NCBI GenBank assembly: GCA_905370255.1
Contig: CAJPKC010000001.1
Span: forward strand, 1 to 64,000
DNA from: Streptococcus oralis
GTDB taxonomy: Bacteria > Bacillota > Bacilli > Lactobacillales > Streptococcaceae
Length of the DNA stretch: 64,000 nt
Direction: 5' to 3'
Made by a program: the position numbers and the translations under genes. The number at the start of each line of letters is the position of its first letter. The stretch's first letter is position 1. Below, piece after piece: positions 15,731 to 22,761 of the stretch. The notes below the pieces were generated by a model that did no database searches, was not told the origin of the DNA, and worked only from the letters and a program-made list of their open reading frames with translations.

Positions 15731-16596
15731 TGAACGAATTAGTTTTCGAACAAGTTCTCTTCATCGTATTTCTTATCGCGATATTTGGATTCGTACTCTT
15801 TAAGCGATTCACTCGATCGAGATGGCGTAAGCGATCCATCAATCGAAATGACTTACACGTGTCCACTGTCAGCTCTCGAAAGACATTTCACAAGTTGTTA
15901 TTTGCGAGAAACGAGCACGGTGTCTCTAAAATGACAGACATTGTGACATGTCAGCTCGAATCTGGACAAAAAGGTAAACGTGTGGTCGGTGCCTTCATGT
16001 TTATTGACAAGAATCTTCTTGTACGTAATAAGGATCTGATCAAGCGCAAGATTGTCGTGCGAGATTCATCTATGCGTAAACGCGCCCATATACCCGGGCG
16101 GAAAGCCACATGGTATGATAAGGTGGAAGTGCACGGTCAAACCTATAATTTATGGCACGCAACGCACTTGATCCCGTTTCGTTATTGTTTGAGTGACGGT
16201 GATATTTCAAATTTACTCTTCATGGGAACAGCGCACCTGAACATGGGGGCGAAATACGACATGGGTTACGCGCCAGCTTCGCGCGGGACAGCCGATTCAA
16301 ATGCCGCTCGAGTTGCTCACTTGAAAGAACTTGTCAATAGCTCTAAAAACGGTCTCAAGCTAGATTATCCTGAAGTACCGGGTCTAAGACGTTACGGCTT
16401 TGTGCAGTATTCATTGGACGATTTTGAGCGTCTAGCGGATTACTTAATCAATTCTCGCAAAAATGATCACTTCAAGTACGGTGTTGAGTGTTTCTATTCA
16501 AATGGCTCTGTCATTCCCGATGAAGTGCAAGTCGTTATGATTAATCTAACGAAGAATAAGCTAGAGTTTAGCGTAAAACTTAAAAATAGCAAATAA
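15730..16596 (+). CDS. Membrane-anchored protein with EndA-like nuclease fold, probably inactive or altered
   Basis: 288 aa. N-terminal membrane helix (VLFIVFLIAIFGFVLF), then a basic region. The core YNLWHATHLIPFRYCLSDG, NLLFMGTAHLNMG and VECFYSNGSVIPDEVQVV lines up in order with the nuclease at 12804 (NRSHLIADSLGG, NAITGTRMQNVG, VTPYYRDDELIPRTVEV). The His-Leu-Ile is kept, but the Asn-Arg-Ser before it is replaced by His-Ala-Thr, so activity is doubtful. It faces either the cytoplasm or outside depending on topology. An inhibitor or immunity-like role is possible but unproven. Confidence 0.6.
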   Translation: MNELVFEQVLFIVFLIAIFGFVLFKRFTRSRWRKRSINRNDLHVSTVSSRKTFHKLLFARNEHGVSKMTDIVTCQLESGQKGKRVVGAFMFIDKNLLVRNKDLIKRKIVVRDSSMRKRAHIPGRKATWYDKVEVHGQTYNLWHATHLIPFRYCLSDGDISNLLFMGTAHLNMGAKYDMGYAPASRGTADSNAARVAHLKELVNSSKNGLKLDYPEVPGLRRYGFVQYSLDDFERLADYLINSRKNDHFKYGVECFYSNGSVIPDEVQVVMINLTKNKLEFSVKLKNSK

Positions 16597-16623
16597 AAAG
16601 CATACTGTTGAGTATGCTTTTTT
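16595..16623. terminator. Bidirectional terminator between 15730 and thyA
   Basis: AAAAAGCATACT-GTTG-AGTATGCTTTTTTT; A and T runs on both sides serve both convergent genes. Confidence 0.9.
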
Positions 16624-17474
16624 TAAATCGCCAAATCAAACTTCAATTGAGGTTTGACTGGATTGTAATCTTCTAACACGAAGTCTTCATGTCGAATATC
16701 GAAGAAATTAGTTCCATCTGGTACGTTCAAGACTAAGCGCGGTTGGCAATTTGACGGTTCTCGACGTAACAACTCATCCGCCTGTTCGAACTGATTGTCA
16801 TAGATGTGCAAATTATTGATGTAGTAGAAGAACTTTCCAACCTTCCAGCCAAAGTGCTTGGCAATCATCATCTGAAGAGCTACATATTGCATGGCGTTGA
16901 TGTGATGAGCGACGAGCATGTCATTTGAGCGTTGCGTTAGGGTGGCATCTAAATAGATTTCACCGTCGACGCGCCGTACATCAAACATGGTTTGAAAAGC
17001 ACAAGGTAAGAGTCCTTCGCTCTCTTCAAAGGATTGGTAGTCCCATAGAGAAATGATATTACGACGATTCCAGGGATTGGCTTCTAGTTGTTTGAGAATC
17101 TTGTTGATGACGTCGTGCTTTTTAACGACAGCACCATACCGCTCTCCAATCGTTCCCGTATCTCCTACTTCCCAGTCATTCCAGTAATGAACTTGGTACT
17201 TGTCGTTTAGGAGTTCCAGACTGTTGGACTGGTCCTGGTAGATCCAGAGCATCTCCTTGATGGCTGACTTGATGGCAATAGGACGAAGAGTCGTAATAGG
17301 GAACTCGCCCTTGGCCAGATCAAACTCCATAAAAACCCCAGTGATGTACTTGGAATTGGCAGTTGTGCCATCCTTGTACTTAGGCCGAGCCCGCTCTGAC
17401 CAAACGCCGTCTTCCATGATTTTCCTAATATACGTTTTAAAAATTGTATCTGCTTTTGTCATATATTTACTCAT
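16623..17474 (-). CDS. thyA: Thymidylate synthase
   Basis: 283 aa, complete. Catalytic Cys158 in LLPCAFQ, folate/dUMP motifs [19 protein letters not shown] and NNLHIYDNQ. Converts dUMP to dTMP using methylene-tetrahydrofolate. Very close in sequence pattern to streptococcal chromosomal ThyA ([17 protein letters not shown]) and richer in G/C-ending codons than its neighbours, suggesting relatively recent acquisition. The ATG at 17474 has no normal RBS; the upstream sequence is a type I-C CRISPR repeat. ATG 17462 (MTKADT) is an alternative start matching usual ThyA. A diverged 14-codon thyA segment lies upstream at 17524-17574 as a spacer-like sequence. Confidence 0.97.
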   Translation of the reverse strand: MSKYMTKADTIFKTYIRKIMEDGVWSERARPKYKDGTTANSKYITGVFMEFDLAKGEFPITTLRPIAIKSAIKEMLWIYQDQSNSLELLNDKYQVHYWNDWEVGDTGTIGERYGAVVKKHDVINKILKQLEANPWNRRNIISLWDYQSFEESEGLLPCAFQTMFDVRRVDGEIYLDATLTQRSNDMLVAHHINAMQYVALQMMIAKHFGWKVGKFFYYINNLHIYDNQFEQADELLRREPSNCQPRLVLNVPDGTNFFDIRHEDFVLEDYNPVKPQLKFDLAI

Positions 17475-17478
17475 TTCT

Positions 17479-17510
17479 ATTTCGATCCACGCACCCGTAA
17501 GGGTGCAATA
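17479..17510 (-). CRISPR. Type I-C repeat (unit 1, R2) directly upstream of thyA
   Basis: Minus-strand TTGCACCC-TTAC-GGGTGCG-TGGATCGAAAT: stem and 11-nt 3' handle of the type I-C repeat. The would-be spacer after it is the thyA start codon region itself, so cleavage by Cas5c here would process thyA mRNA. Confidence 0.75.
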
Positions 17511-17574
17511 AAGCGTTGTTGCGCCAAAGAGAGATAATATTATAATATTGCGACGATTCCATGGGTTGTCTTCT
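17511..17574 (-). CRISPR. Unit 1 spacer-like segment matching thyA
   Basis: 64 nt between two type I-C repeats. 17524-17574 reads [10 protein letters not shown]... and aligns to thyA codons 131-144 (17043-17085). There are 7 differences in 43 nt, six of them synonymous third positions, plus an internal 8-nt tandem duplication (AATATTAT). It is not copied from the adjacent thyA but from a related one, most likely chromosomal. Confidence 0.75.
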
Positions 17575-17712
17575 TTTCGATCCGCGCAGACAGCATTCCG
17601 CTGAATGCGGCGACTTAAAGCTAAGCCGCGAGGCGTATCGCAGTTCGCGTCTACGATTACCTCAAAGCGTTATCAGAAACTGATAACTAGACCCGATTTT
17701 CGCGAAAGGTCT
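17575..17712 (-). ncRNA. Structured RNA unit 1 with type I-C repeat handle
   Basis: Starts about 9 nt after the stop of gene 17721. Hairpins: P1 AGACC/GGTCT, P2 GTTATCAG/CTGATAAC, P3 ATCGTAG/CTGCGAT (extended by GAGG/CCTC), P4 GCGGCTTA/TAAGTCGC, P5 GCATTC/GAATGC, then CGCGGATCGAAA. P1, P2, P3 and P4 differ from the other copies by compensating changes. No promoter of its own is visible; probably co-transcribed with 17721. Confidence 0.8.
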
Positions 17713-17720
17713 ATTTTTTT

Positions 17721-18191
17721 TTATTTCACCATTTCTAAGTATTCCCGTGTCGTCACAATAAAAGACTCATAAAAACCTTGAATCGGCCAAGCGTCTACAA
17801 AATTGTAGACGTTTTTGATTTCAACAAAGGCTGTTAATCCTTCAATATCGAAAAGAACGTTGCCGTCGTAGCAGCTTGCAATTTTACGGAGTTCTCCGTC
17901 AACACCTTTAACGTAAAAGTTTACGAAGAGGCGTCCGTCTTCGAAATATTCTTCAAGAGTATATTGAAAGATGAAGTCGTCTGAATTATAGAGAAAATGT
18001 AAGCGTTGTTCAGGATGCGTGTTTTGGAAAGTTGCGACAATATGAGCAACAATTTCACGCAGATCTTGTTTGTAGTTTTCTGTTAACCGTGGAAGACTGT
18101 TTTTTGCGAAGTTCCATTCATCATAAATAGCGAGTGATTCACGAAAAGTCTTCTGTGGAAATACAGATAAATCAATTTCTTTTGAAGGCAT
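17721..18191 (-). CDS. Hypothetical protein, 156 aa
   Basis: ATG 18191 behind AGAAAGGAC. Soluble alpha/beta protein, no recognised motif (YTLEEYFEDGRLFVNFYVKGVDGELRKIASCYDG in the middle). It follows the surface protease by 11 bp and is followed directly by structured RNA unit 1. Confidence 0.6.
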   Translation of the reverse strand: MPSKEIDLSVFPQKTFRESLAIYDEWNFAKNSLPRLTENYKQDLREIVAHIVATFQNTHPEQRLHFLYNSDDFIFQYTLEEYFEDGRLFVNFYVKGVDGELRKIASCYDGNVLFDIEGLTAFVEIKNVYNFVDAWPIQGFYESFIVTTREYLEMVK

Positions 18192-18202
18192 TGTGGTCCT
18201 TT

Positions 18203-19522
18203 CTATTCAGTTTTGTTTAACATAACGGTTCCTGCGATTCCAGCTAAAAATGAAACGAGCAGAACCCCTACAATAATAGGCGTTACGTTATCTTTTTTAT
18301 TTGTTTCTTTAGCGATACGTGCCTTATTGACAAAACGTTTATTTTCAGAAACGCTTGGTTTTACGAGTGTTGACGGTTTGGTCGAACTTGATGAGCTACT
18401 TGTGGAACTAGAGCTAGACGACGTACTAGATGATGAAGATGGTTTCGTGCTGGATGAAGACGGGGTTGTGTTAGATGAGGATGGACTCGTTTCACGTGAA
18501 ACAACTCTCGAAGTTTCATTTTTAGCTGTTGCTTTACCGAGTGCATCGAACGTATATTCTTCGCCGTCGATGGTTTGTGTTGTATTACGTAACAAGTGAC
18601 CATCGTCTTTGAAGTAGTATTTAGCGCCGTTATATTCGTGCCAACCTTGTACTTTATTTGCTTCAACGATTTGTTTGATCCAATTCATATGTTCTTGAGT
18701 TAATCGAATAGAGCCGGGATGTGTTCCATCGTTCATGAAGAATGTTGACGTGTGTACGCCGACAACTTGATTGCGGTCGTTTAAGACCCCTGCGCCACTA
18801 ACACCTTCAATCGAATCGCCATCCGACATCATCATACCTGCGTGACCGTGACCGCTTCTTAGAGCACCGCCTGTTTGATAGAGCGCGCCAAGTGTCAAAT
18901 TCGTACCGTCTGCGCTTGCAGGATATCCGACTGTTCGAATATTTGTGAGATGTTCATTAGGATCACCTAAGTCATTGAATTCAGCACCAGGATAAGTCAA
19001 CTGCATAGGCGTGTCTACGACAATAGCCATTAAATCAGTCGGTGTAGATGGCTTATAAGCGCCTTGGTTATAGAAGTGAATGTTCGATGCATTAAAAGCA
19101 TAGGTTAAACCGTTGGGCTCGTAAGTGCCCGCTTGATAGGCGCTGTTAGAGCCTTGAGAGTAGGTGTAAAGTTCTCCCGGTAGCAACTGTCCATTGTCGT
19201 CAGAGAGTACGTGCGCGGCAGTTATGATGACATTTGGTGAGATGAACATCCCGCTACCGAACGAGTATTCCATGCCGTGACGTCCACGGATTAGTACCGC
19301 TGCGTTGTTACCGGGGTCGCTCACGTTGGCCTGCTGCATGTTTACCGTTCGTGGTTTCTCGATATGTGGATCCGCAATGCTTCCGTCATAGTTTAACGTC
19401 GCCTGTTGCGCTGACGTGATCGGACGGATGCCGATAAAGGTCTCTGCGAGGATGCTCGTATGCGTAAAAACGGTAAGTGATGCTAACAAGCCAACTGCAA
19501 GTGATTTTGATTTTTTAGTCAT
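18203..19522 (-). CDS. Secreted, membrane-anchored trypsin-like serine protease
   Basis: 439 aa; ATG 19522. Signal peptide about 1-27. S1-type catalytic triad: ITAAHVLSDD (His), TDLMAIVVD (Asp), EGVSGAGVLND (Ser in G-x-S-G), most like V8/SplB-type glutamyl endopeptidases. Then one YYF-type repeat (GWHEYNGAKYYFKDDG ... TIDGEEYTFDALG) as in glucan/choline-binding domains, a Ser-rich linker of about 45 residues and a C-terminal membrane helix (PIIVGVLLVSFLAGIAGTV) with a short tail. It would act on the cell surface. Codon use in the Ser linker is varied, not a simple repeat. Confidence 0.9.
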   Translation of the reverse strand: MTKKSKSLAVGLLASLTVFTHTSILAETFIGIRPITSAQQATLNYDGSIADPHIEKPRTVNMQQANVSDPGNNAAVLIRGRHGMEYSFGSGMFISPNVIITAAHVLSDDNGQLLPGELYTYSQGSNSAYQAGTYEPNGLTYAFNASNIHFYNQGAYKPSTPTDLMAIVVDTPMQLTYPGAEFNDLGDPNEHLTNIRTVGYPASADGTNLTLGALYQTGGALRSGHGHAGMMMSDGDSIEGVSGAGVLNDRNQVVGVHTSTFFMNDGTHPGSIRLTQEHMNWIKQIVEANKVQGWHEYNGAKYYFKDDGHLLRNTTQTIDGEEYTFDALGKATAKNETSRVVSRETSPSSSNTTPSSSSTKPSSSSSTSSSSSSTSSSSSSTKPSTLVKPSVSENKRFVNKARIAKETNKKDNVTPIIVGVLLVSFLAGIAGTVMLNKTE

Positions 19523-19570
19523 TTTGTCACCTGTTTTTCTTTGGTTATTTTCTTGTTATTATGTCTTACC

Positions 19571-19599
19571 ATTATATCACATTTTTGGTTTCTTCGCAA
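19571..19599 (-). promoter_or_regulatory. Promoter of the surface protease gene
   Basis: Minus strand TTGCGA (19594-19599), 17 bp, TATAAT (19571-19576) preceded by TGA. Confidence 0.8.
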
Positions 19600-19607
19600 T
19601 TGATTCG

Positions 19608-20045
19608 TCAGCGGGACTCGCTGACGAATTCTTTAGGGATTTTATAGGCTTGATGGTCTGTTACAATTACGTATTCGCCGGAGTTCGCGTAGGTAATTTC
19701 CATAGTTTTGGTTTTATAGAGATGATTGTAGGGCTTCTTGGAGGTGAAAGTTAGGTAGTCCTTTTCTTTTGTGATTTTGTAGATATCCGTCGTTTTTGTG
19801 TTTTCGTTTGGTGTTGTGACTTTATCATAAACGTAGATCGCTGACGAACCGAGAAATGACATGCCGATGAGGGCTGTCATAAGTACGCCGACTGTTGCGA
19901 AGAATGCCCTATCAGCATCTGTTGAGTTTTTTGAATAGATGCCGTAGAACGTTAAGGTTGATATCATACTTGTGAAGATGAATAGAACGATTAGTAACCA
20001 TACTGTTACAGGTGGTTTATCTTTATATAAAAATTCGTAGATCAT
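19608..20045 (-). CDS. Membrane protein, 145 aa
   Basis: Start at ATG 20045 (MIYEFLYKDKPPVTVWL) because AAAGGAAAACTAAC precedes it; the longer frame begins inside an upstream gene remnant. Two membrane helices (about 13-35 and 48-72), then a cytoplasmic or external beta-rich tail of about 70 residues. Not recognised. Confidence 0.6.
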   Translation of the reverse strand: MIYEFLYKDKPPVTVWLLIVLFIFTSMISTLTFYGIYSKNSTDADRAFFATVGVLMTALIGMSFLGSSAIYVYDKVTTPNENTKTTDIYKITKEKDYLTFTSKKPYNHLYKTKTMEITYANSGEYVIVTDHQAYKIPKEFVSESR

Positions 20046-20077
20046 TGTTAGTTTTCCTTTACTGTGGATGTGTCGAC

Positions 20078-20206
20078 TCATTGGATTGTGATTTCGTAGT
20101 AGATCATCGGATCCACGCTGTTGCAGATGACAACGTGGAATTTGTCCGAGAATCTAGAATTGGTTTTGATGTCGATCAAGAATTGCTTGTAGTCGGCGTC
20201 GACGAG
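20078..20206 (-). pseudogene. 3' fragment of a gene cut off by a CRISPR repeat
   Basis: Open frame directly after the unit 2 second repeat: LVDADYKQFLIDIKTNSRFS... ending IYYEITIQ-stop, 42 codons, no start codon. Third positions are strikingly C-rich (GTC GAC GCC GAC TAC), unlike neighbouring genes. It is either the tail of a lost gene or a captured segment. Family not recognised. Confidence 0.5.
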
Positions 20207-20238
20207 ATTTCGATCCGCGCACGTTTTATGACGCGCTG
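20207..20238 (-). CRISPR. Type I-C repeat (unit 2, R2)
   Basis: Minus strand: stem GCGCGT/ACGTGC (one G-U), then GCGGATCGAAAT handle; 32 nt. Confidence 0.75.
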
Positions 20239-20273
20239 TTCAATTGTTCTTGTAATAACTTTTGGTATTTTTT
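20239..20273 (-). CRISPR. Unit 2 spacer (35 nt)
   Basis: Lies between R1 and R2; 35 nt is the normal I-C spacer length. In one frame it reads N-T-K-S-Y-Y-K-N-N-stop, resembling the C-terminus of homologues of the adjacent gene 20433 (which ends K-M-E-L-Y-R-N-stop). The match is weak and needs a database search. Confidence 0.55.
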
Positions 20274-20403
20274 ATTTCGATCCGCGCAGACAGCATTCCG
20301 CTGAATGCGGCGACTTAGAAGCCTAAGCCGCGAGGCGTATCACAGTTTCGCGTCTGCGATTACCTCAATTTGCCGTTAGGCAAGACTAGTTCGCGAAAAG
20401 TCT
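20274..20403 (-). ncRNA. Structured RNA unit 2 with type I-C repeat handle
   Basis: Hairpins P1 AGACT/AGTCT, P2 TTGCC/GGCAA, P3 ATCGCAG/CTGTGAT, P4 GCGGCTTAG/CTAAGTCGC, P5 GCATTC/GAATGC, ending GCGCGGATCGAAAT. It begins about 30 nt after the stop of gene 20433. Confidence 0.8.
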
Positions 20404-20432
20404 TTAAGGTTGTTATGTTTGAACAGTGGATG

Positions 20433-21107
20433 TCAATTTCGGTATAGTTCCATTTTGTGGTGGAAGTATTCTTCCATCATACCATAGGCGGTGTAAGTGA
20501 TGGCGTTAGCGCCAGCATCGATAGTGGCTTCGATGGATTCATCCGATTTACCGCCGGATGCGATAATCGGGAATTCCGGGTATTGTTCACGAACCCATTT
20601 GACGAGTTCCACGGTGTCTTTACCCCCGCTGACGTTTACGATGTTTACACCGGCATCGATGTACGGTTGTAGATCTCGCGTTTTGTCAATTACTGTGTAG
20701 ATTACGGGAATGTCGACATATTCGCGTACCATTTTAGCCGTATCCACTGTTACAGGTCCGTTTAAGACGATGGCTGTTGCATTGTTTTCTTCTGCGTGAG
20801 ATGCGAGCCGGGCAGAACGTTCACCTTGTGTGAGGCCGCCACCGACACCTACTAAAATAGGCGCTTTAGCGACGAGAGAGACGGCGCTGAGGATTTGCGT
20901 GTTCGGAGTAAACGGATACACGCAGAGAACCGCGTCCGCGTCTGTATTTGCGAGGAGGGATACGTCAAGAGAGTAGACGATTGATTTAATTCGTTTTCCG
21001 TAGATGACGATACCGGATGCTTTTCGAATGATGTCGGGCATTTCGATGATAGAGTTGCGAAGAGGGGTTGTGATTTCAGGGATTTTTTTAATTTGTTTTT
21101 CTGTCAT
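20433..21107 (-). CDS. TIM-barrel protein (streptococcal hydrolase-annotated family)
   Basis: 224 aa; ATG 21107. Beta/alpha-barrel signs: DADAVLCVYPFTP, ILVGVGGGLTQGER, IPVIYTVIDKT, VNIVNVSGGKDT, IIASGGKSDESIEATIDAGANAITYTAYG (C-terminal phosphate-binding GG loop). It resembles a family common in streptococci and lactobacilli annotated only as hydrolase, related to ThiE/NanE/IGPS-type barrels. Reaction unknown. Higher G+C than neighbours suggests chromosomal origin. Structured RNA unit 2 follows it, with a possible displaced native C-terminus as spacer. Confidence 0.75.
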   Translation of the reverse strand: MTEKQIKKIPEITTPLRNSIIEMPDIIRKASGIVIYGKRIKSIVYSLDVSLLANTDADAVLCVYPFTPNTQILSAVSLVAKAPILVGVGGGLTQGERSARLASHAEENNATAIVLNGPVTVDTAKMVREYVDIPVIYTVIDKTRDLQPYIDAGVNIVNVSGGKDTVELVKWVREQYPEFPIIASGGKSDESIEATIDAGANAITYTAYGMMEEYFHHKMELYRN

Positions 21108-21119
21108 GTTGTGTTTCCT

Positions 21120-21809
21120 TTATTTATCATATTCGCTGATTAGTTTCAGCTTGTTGTCTTCGTATTTATATTTTCGGATGTGTTTGTGTTCGTCTCCTGT
21201 AGCTAACGTAGACAAATCGTCGATCGCGGGACCGATGAGTCCGCCACGACTCTTATCTTCAGTGATTGTAATTGTGTTTACTTTAGGATCAGTTTTACCG
21301 GTCCATTCAAAAGTGTCTTCTTTGTCTTTATTTAGAGCTGCTTGCAATGATAGTTCTGTTGCATCAACGTTTTTGATATTTGCTTTTCGAGGGACAGTGA
21401 TCGATTTATCTTTTGAATGAGCTTTTGTAAACATCTGATCTTTATAGTGAACAGTGTAATCGACACGCATTCCGATACCGTTGTTTCGGATAAGAGTTTG
21501 TCCGAATTTGCTTTGATTAATGGCTTCTTGAATGGTGCGTGTGTATTCGTTGGTGATAATCTTATTGTCTTTATCATAATAACGAATAACGCAGTTATTA
21601 TCAAAGTCTTGATTGAGAGGATCAACTTCAACAGGTTCTTTTGTGTTTACTTCGATTTCAGCTCTTGCAACAGTTTGGTAATTATCTTTGTTCTTTTCAA
21701 TCACGGTTGTTTTAACTTTTGTGATTTGAGGATCAGGTTCGTTCAACTCATCACAACCGGCGAGTAGCACAGTTGACAAGAGCATCGTGATAAAAGTTAG
21801 TCTTTTCAT
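21120..21809 (-). CDS. Lipoprotein, 229 aa (paralogue of 21826)
   Basis: Start at ATG 21809, 7 nt after GGAAAGGAAAA; the longer frame is inside the preceding gene. Lipobox STVLLAGCDE. The extracytoplasmic domain shares a block with the next gene upstream: AEIEVNTKEPVEVDPLNQ..F, RYYDKDNKIITNE, TIQEAINQ. Role unknown; tandem duplication with divergence. It precedes the TIM-barrel gene by 12 bp. Confidence 0.75.
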   Translation of the reverse strand: MKRLTFITMLLSTVLLAGCDELNEPDPQITKVKTTVIEKNKDNYQTVARAEIEVNTKEPVEVDPLNQDFDNNCVIRYYDKDNKIITNEYTRTIQEAINQSKFGQTLIRNNGIGMRVDYTVHYKDQMFTKAHSKDKSITVPRKANIKNVDATELSLQAALNKDKEDTFEWTGKTDPKVNTITITEDKSRGGLIGPAIDDLSTLATGDEHKHIRKYKYEDNKLKLISEYDK

Positions 21810-21825
21810 TGGTTTTCCTTTCCAA

Positions 21826-22512
21826 TTATTCTGTACGTTGGCTTTGGTTGACAAATTCAAGTTTGTTATTTTGATATTTGTAGATATATTCGTCAATGCG
21901 AGTGCGTCTCACGGCAACCCACTTCCATTTGTACTTACCAGACGCAATGTCGTATGTGTATTTGTGCTCACGATCAGTATAATCTTGCTTATATCGGATC
22001 TTGATGGATTCAATTGTTTTAGAAGACGTGCCTTCCCAATCGTAGACTGTTTCTTCGTTATTTCGATTAGCTTGATCTTTTAGTTCAGCTTCGGTTTTAG
22101 TTTTAGAGCTAACCTCGGCAATATGAGGTACGTTGTATGTACGAGATTCGATTTTATCTTTGTCGAGATGTGCTTTATAGCTGATGTTTGTGCCTCGTCC
22201 TTTGTTTAGAACAAGCGTCATATTAGTTTTGTTTTGATTGACGGCTTCTTGAATCGTGTTTGTTTGCTCACTTGTGACGAGATTATTATCTTTGTCGTAA
22301 TAATTAATATCTAGATCGTCGAACGGTTGGTTCAAAACGTCGCCATTAATCGGAGTTCGTGTTGAGATTTCGATTTCGGTTTTAGCAACTTTTTTGTAAT
22401 TTTGCGGAGCATGATCAACAATTTCGACTTTTATATCTGAAACTTTAGGCGAAGAACAGGCTGTGAGTAGGAGTCCACTTAAAAGTAGACTATTTTTTAA
22501 TAAGCGTTTCAT
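21826..22512 (-). CDS. Lipoprotein, 228 aa (paralogue of 21120)
   Basis: ATG 22512 with AAGAAGGAAATCAG. Lipobox LLLTACSS. Shares TEIEISTRTPINGDVLNQPFDD, NYYDKDNNLVTSEQ and TIQEAVNQ with its neighbour. Probably anchored on the outer face of the membrane. No enzymatic motif. It begins just after the terminator that follows structured RNA unit 3. Confidence 0.75.
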   Translation of the reverse strand: MKRLLKNSLLLSGLLLTACSSPKVSDIKVEIVDHAPQNYKKVAKTEIEISTRTPINGDVLNQPFDDLDINYYDKDNNLVTSEQTNTIQEAVNQNKTNMTLVLNKGRGTNISYKAHLDKDKIESRTYNVPHIAEVSSKTKTEAELKDQANRNNEETVYDWEGTSSKTIESIKIRYKQDYTDREHKYTYDIASGKYKWKWVAVRRTRIDEYIYKYQNNKLEFVNQSQRTE

Positions 22513-22542
22513 CTGATTTCCTTCTTTTTTTTATTTTTTTTT

Positions 22543-22583
22543 AAAACCGTACGACCAATTATTCCAGATCGCACGGCTAGAGA
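22543..22583 (-). terminator. Terminator after structured RNA unit 3
   Basis: Minus strand CCGTGCGATC-TGGAATAATT-GGTCGTACGG (two G-U pairs) then TTTT. It directly follows the displaced gene end at 22584-22610, so it is probably the original terminator of the vWA operon. Confidence 0.8.
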
Positions 22584-22610
22584 TTATAATTCAGCGTTTA
22601 AAAGTTCTTT
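22575..22610 (-). CRISPR. Unit 3 spacer-like segment: displaced 3' end of the vWA gene
   Basis: The first 27 nt after the I-C handle encode K-E-L-L-N-A-E-L-stop. The adjacent gene ends K-E-L-F-N-A-E-F-stop (22762-22788). All eight differences are at third codon positions (AAA/AAG, GAA/GAG, CTT/CTC, TTA/TTC, GAA/GAG, TTA/TTC, TAA/TAG with AAC and GCT unchanged). No second repeat follows; a terminator does. Confidence 0.75.
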
Positions 22611-22740
22611 ATTTCGATCCGCGCAGACGGCATTCCGCCGAATGCGGCGACTTAAAAGCTTAAGCCGCGAGGCGTATCGCAGTTTCGCGTCTACGATTAC
22701 CTCAATTTGCTGTTAGGCAAGACTAGTTCGCGAAAAGTCT
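22611..22740 (-). ncRNA. Structured RNA unit 3 with type I-C repeat handle
   Basis: P1 AGACT/AGTCT, P2 TTGC/GCAA, P3 ATCGTAG/CTGCGAT, P4 GCGGCTTAA/TTAAGTCGC, P5 GCATTC/GAATGC, ending GCGCGGATCGAAAT. It begins 21 nt after the stop of the vWA gene and shares the entry sequence ATAACAACTTTA with units 2 and 4. Confidence 0.8.
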
Positions 22741-22761
22741 CTAAAGTTGTTATAGCGACAA

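Noticed and set aside
17524..17574. Simple thyA pseudogene fragment instead of a spacer
   Set aside because: It cannot be fully excluded because its homology (about 43 nt plus an 8-nt duplication) exceeds a normal spacer. However, it is bounded on both sides by type I-C repeats, and unit 3 shows the same relation to its neighbour, so a guide-related origin is favoured.
20012..20326. Plus-strand ORF of 104 codons
   Set aside because: It runs antisense through CRISPR repeats and the gene remnant, with no RBS or family signal.
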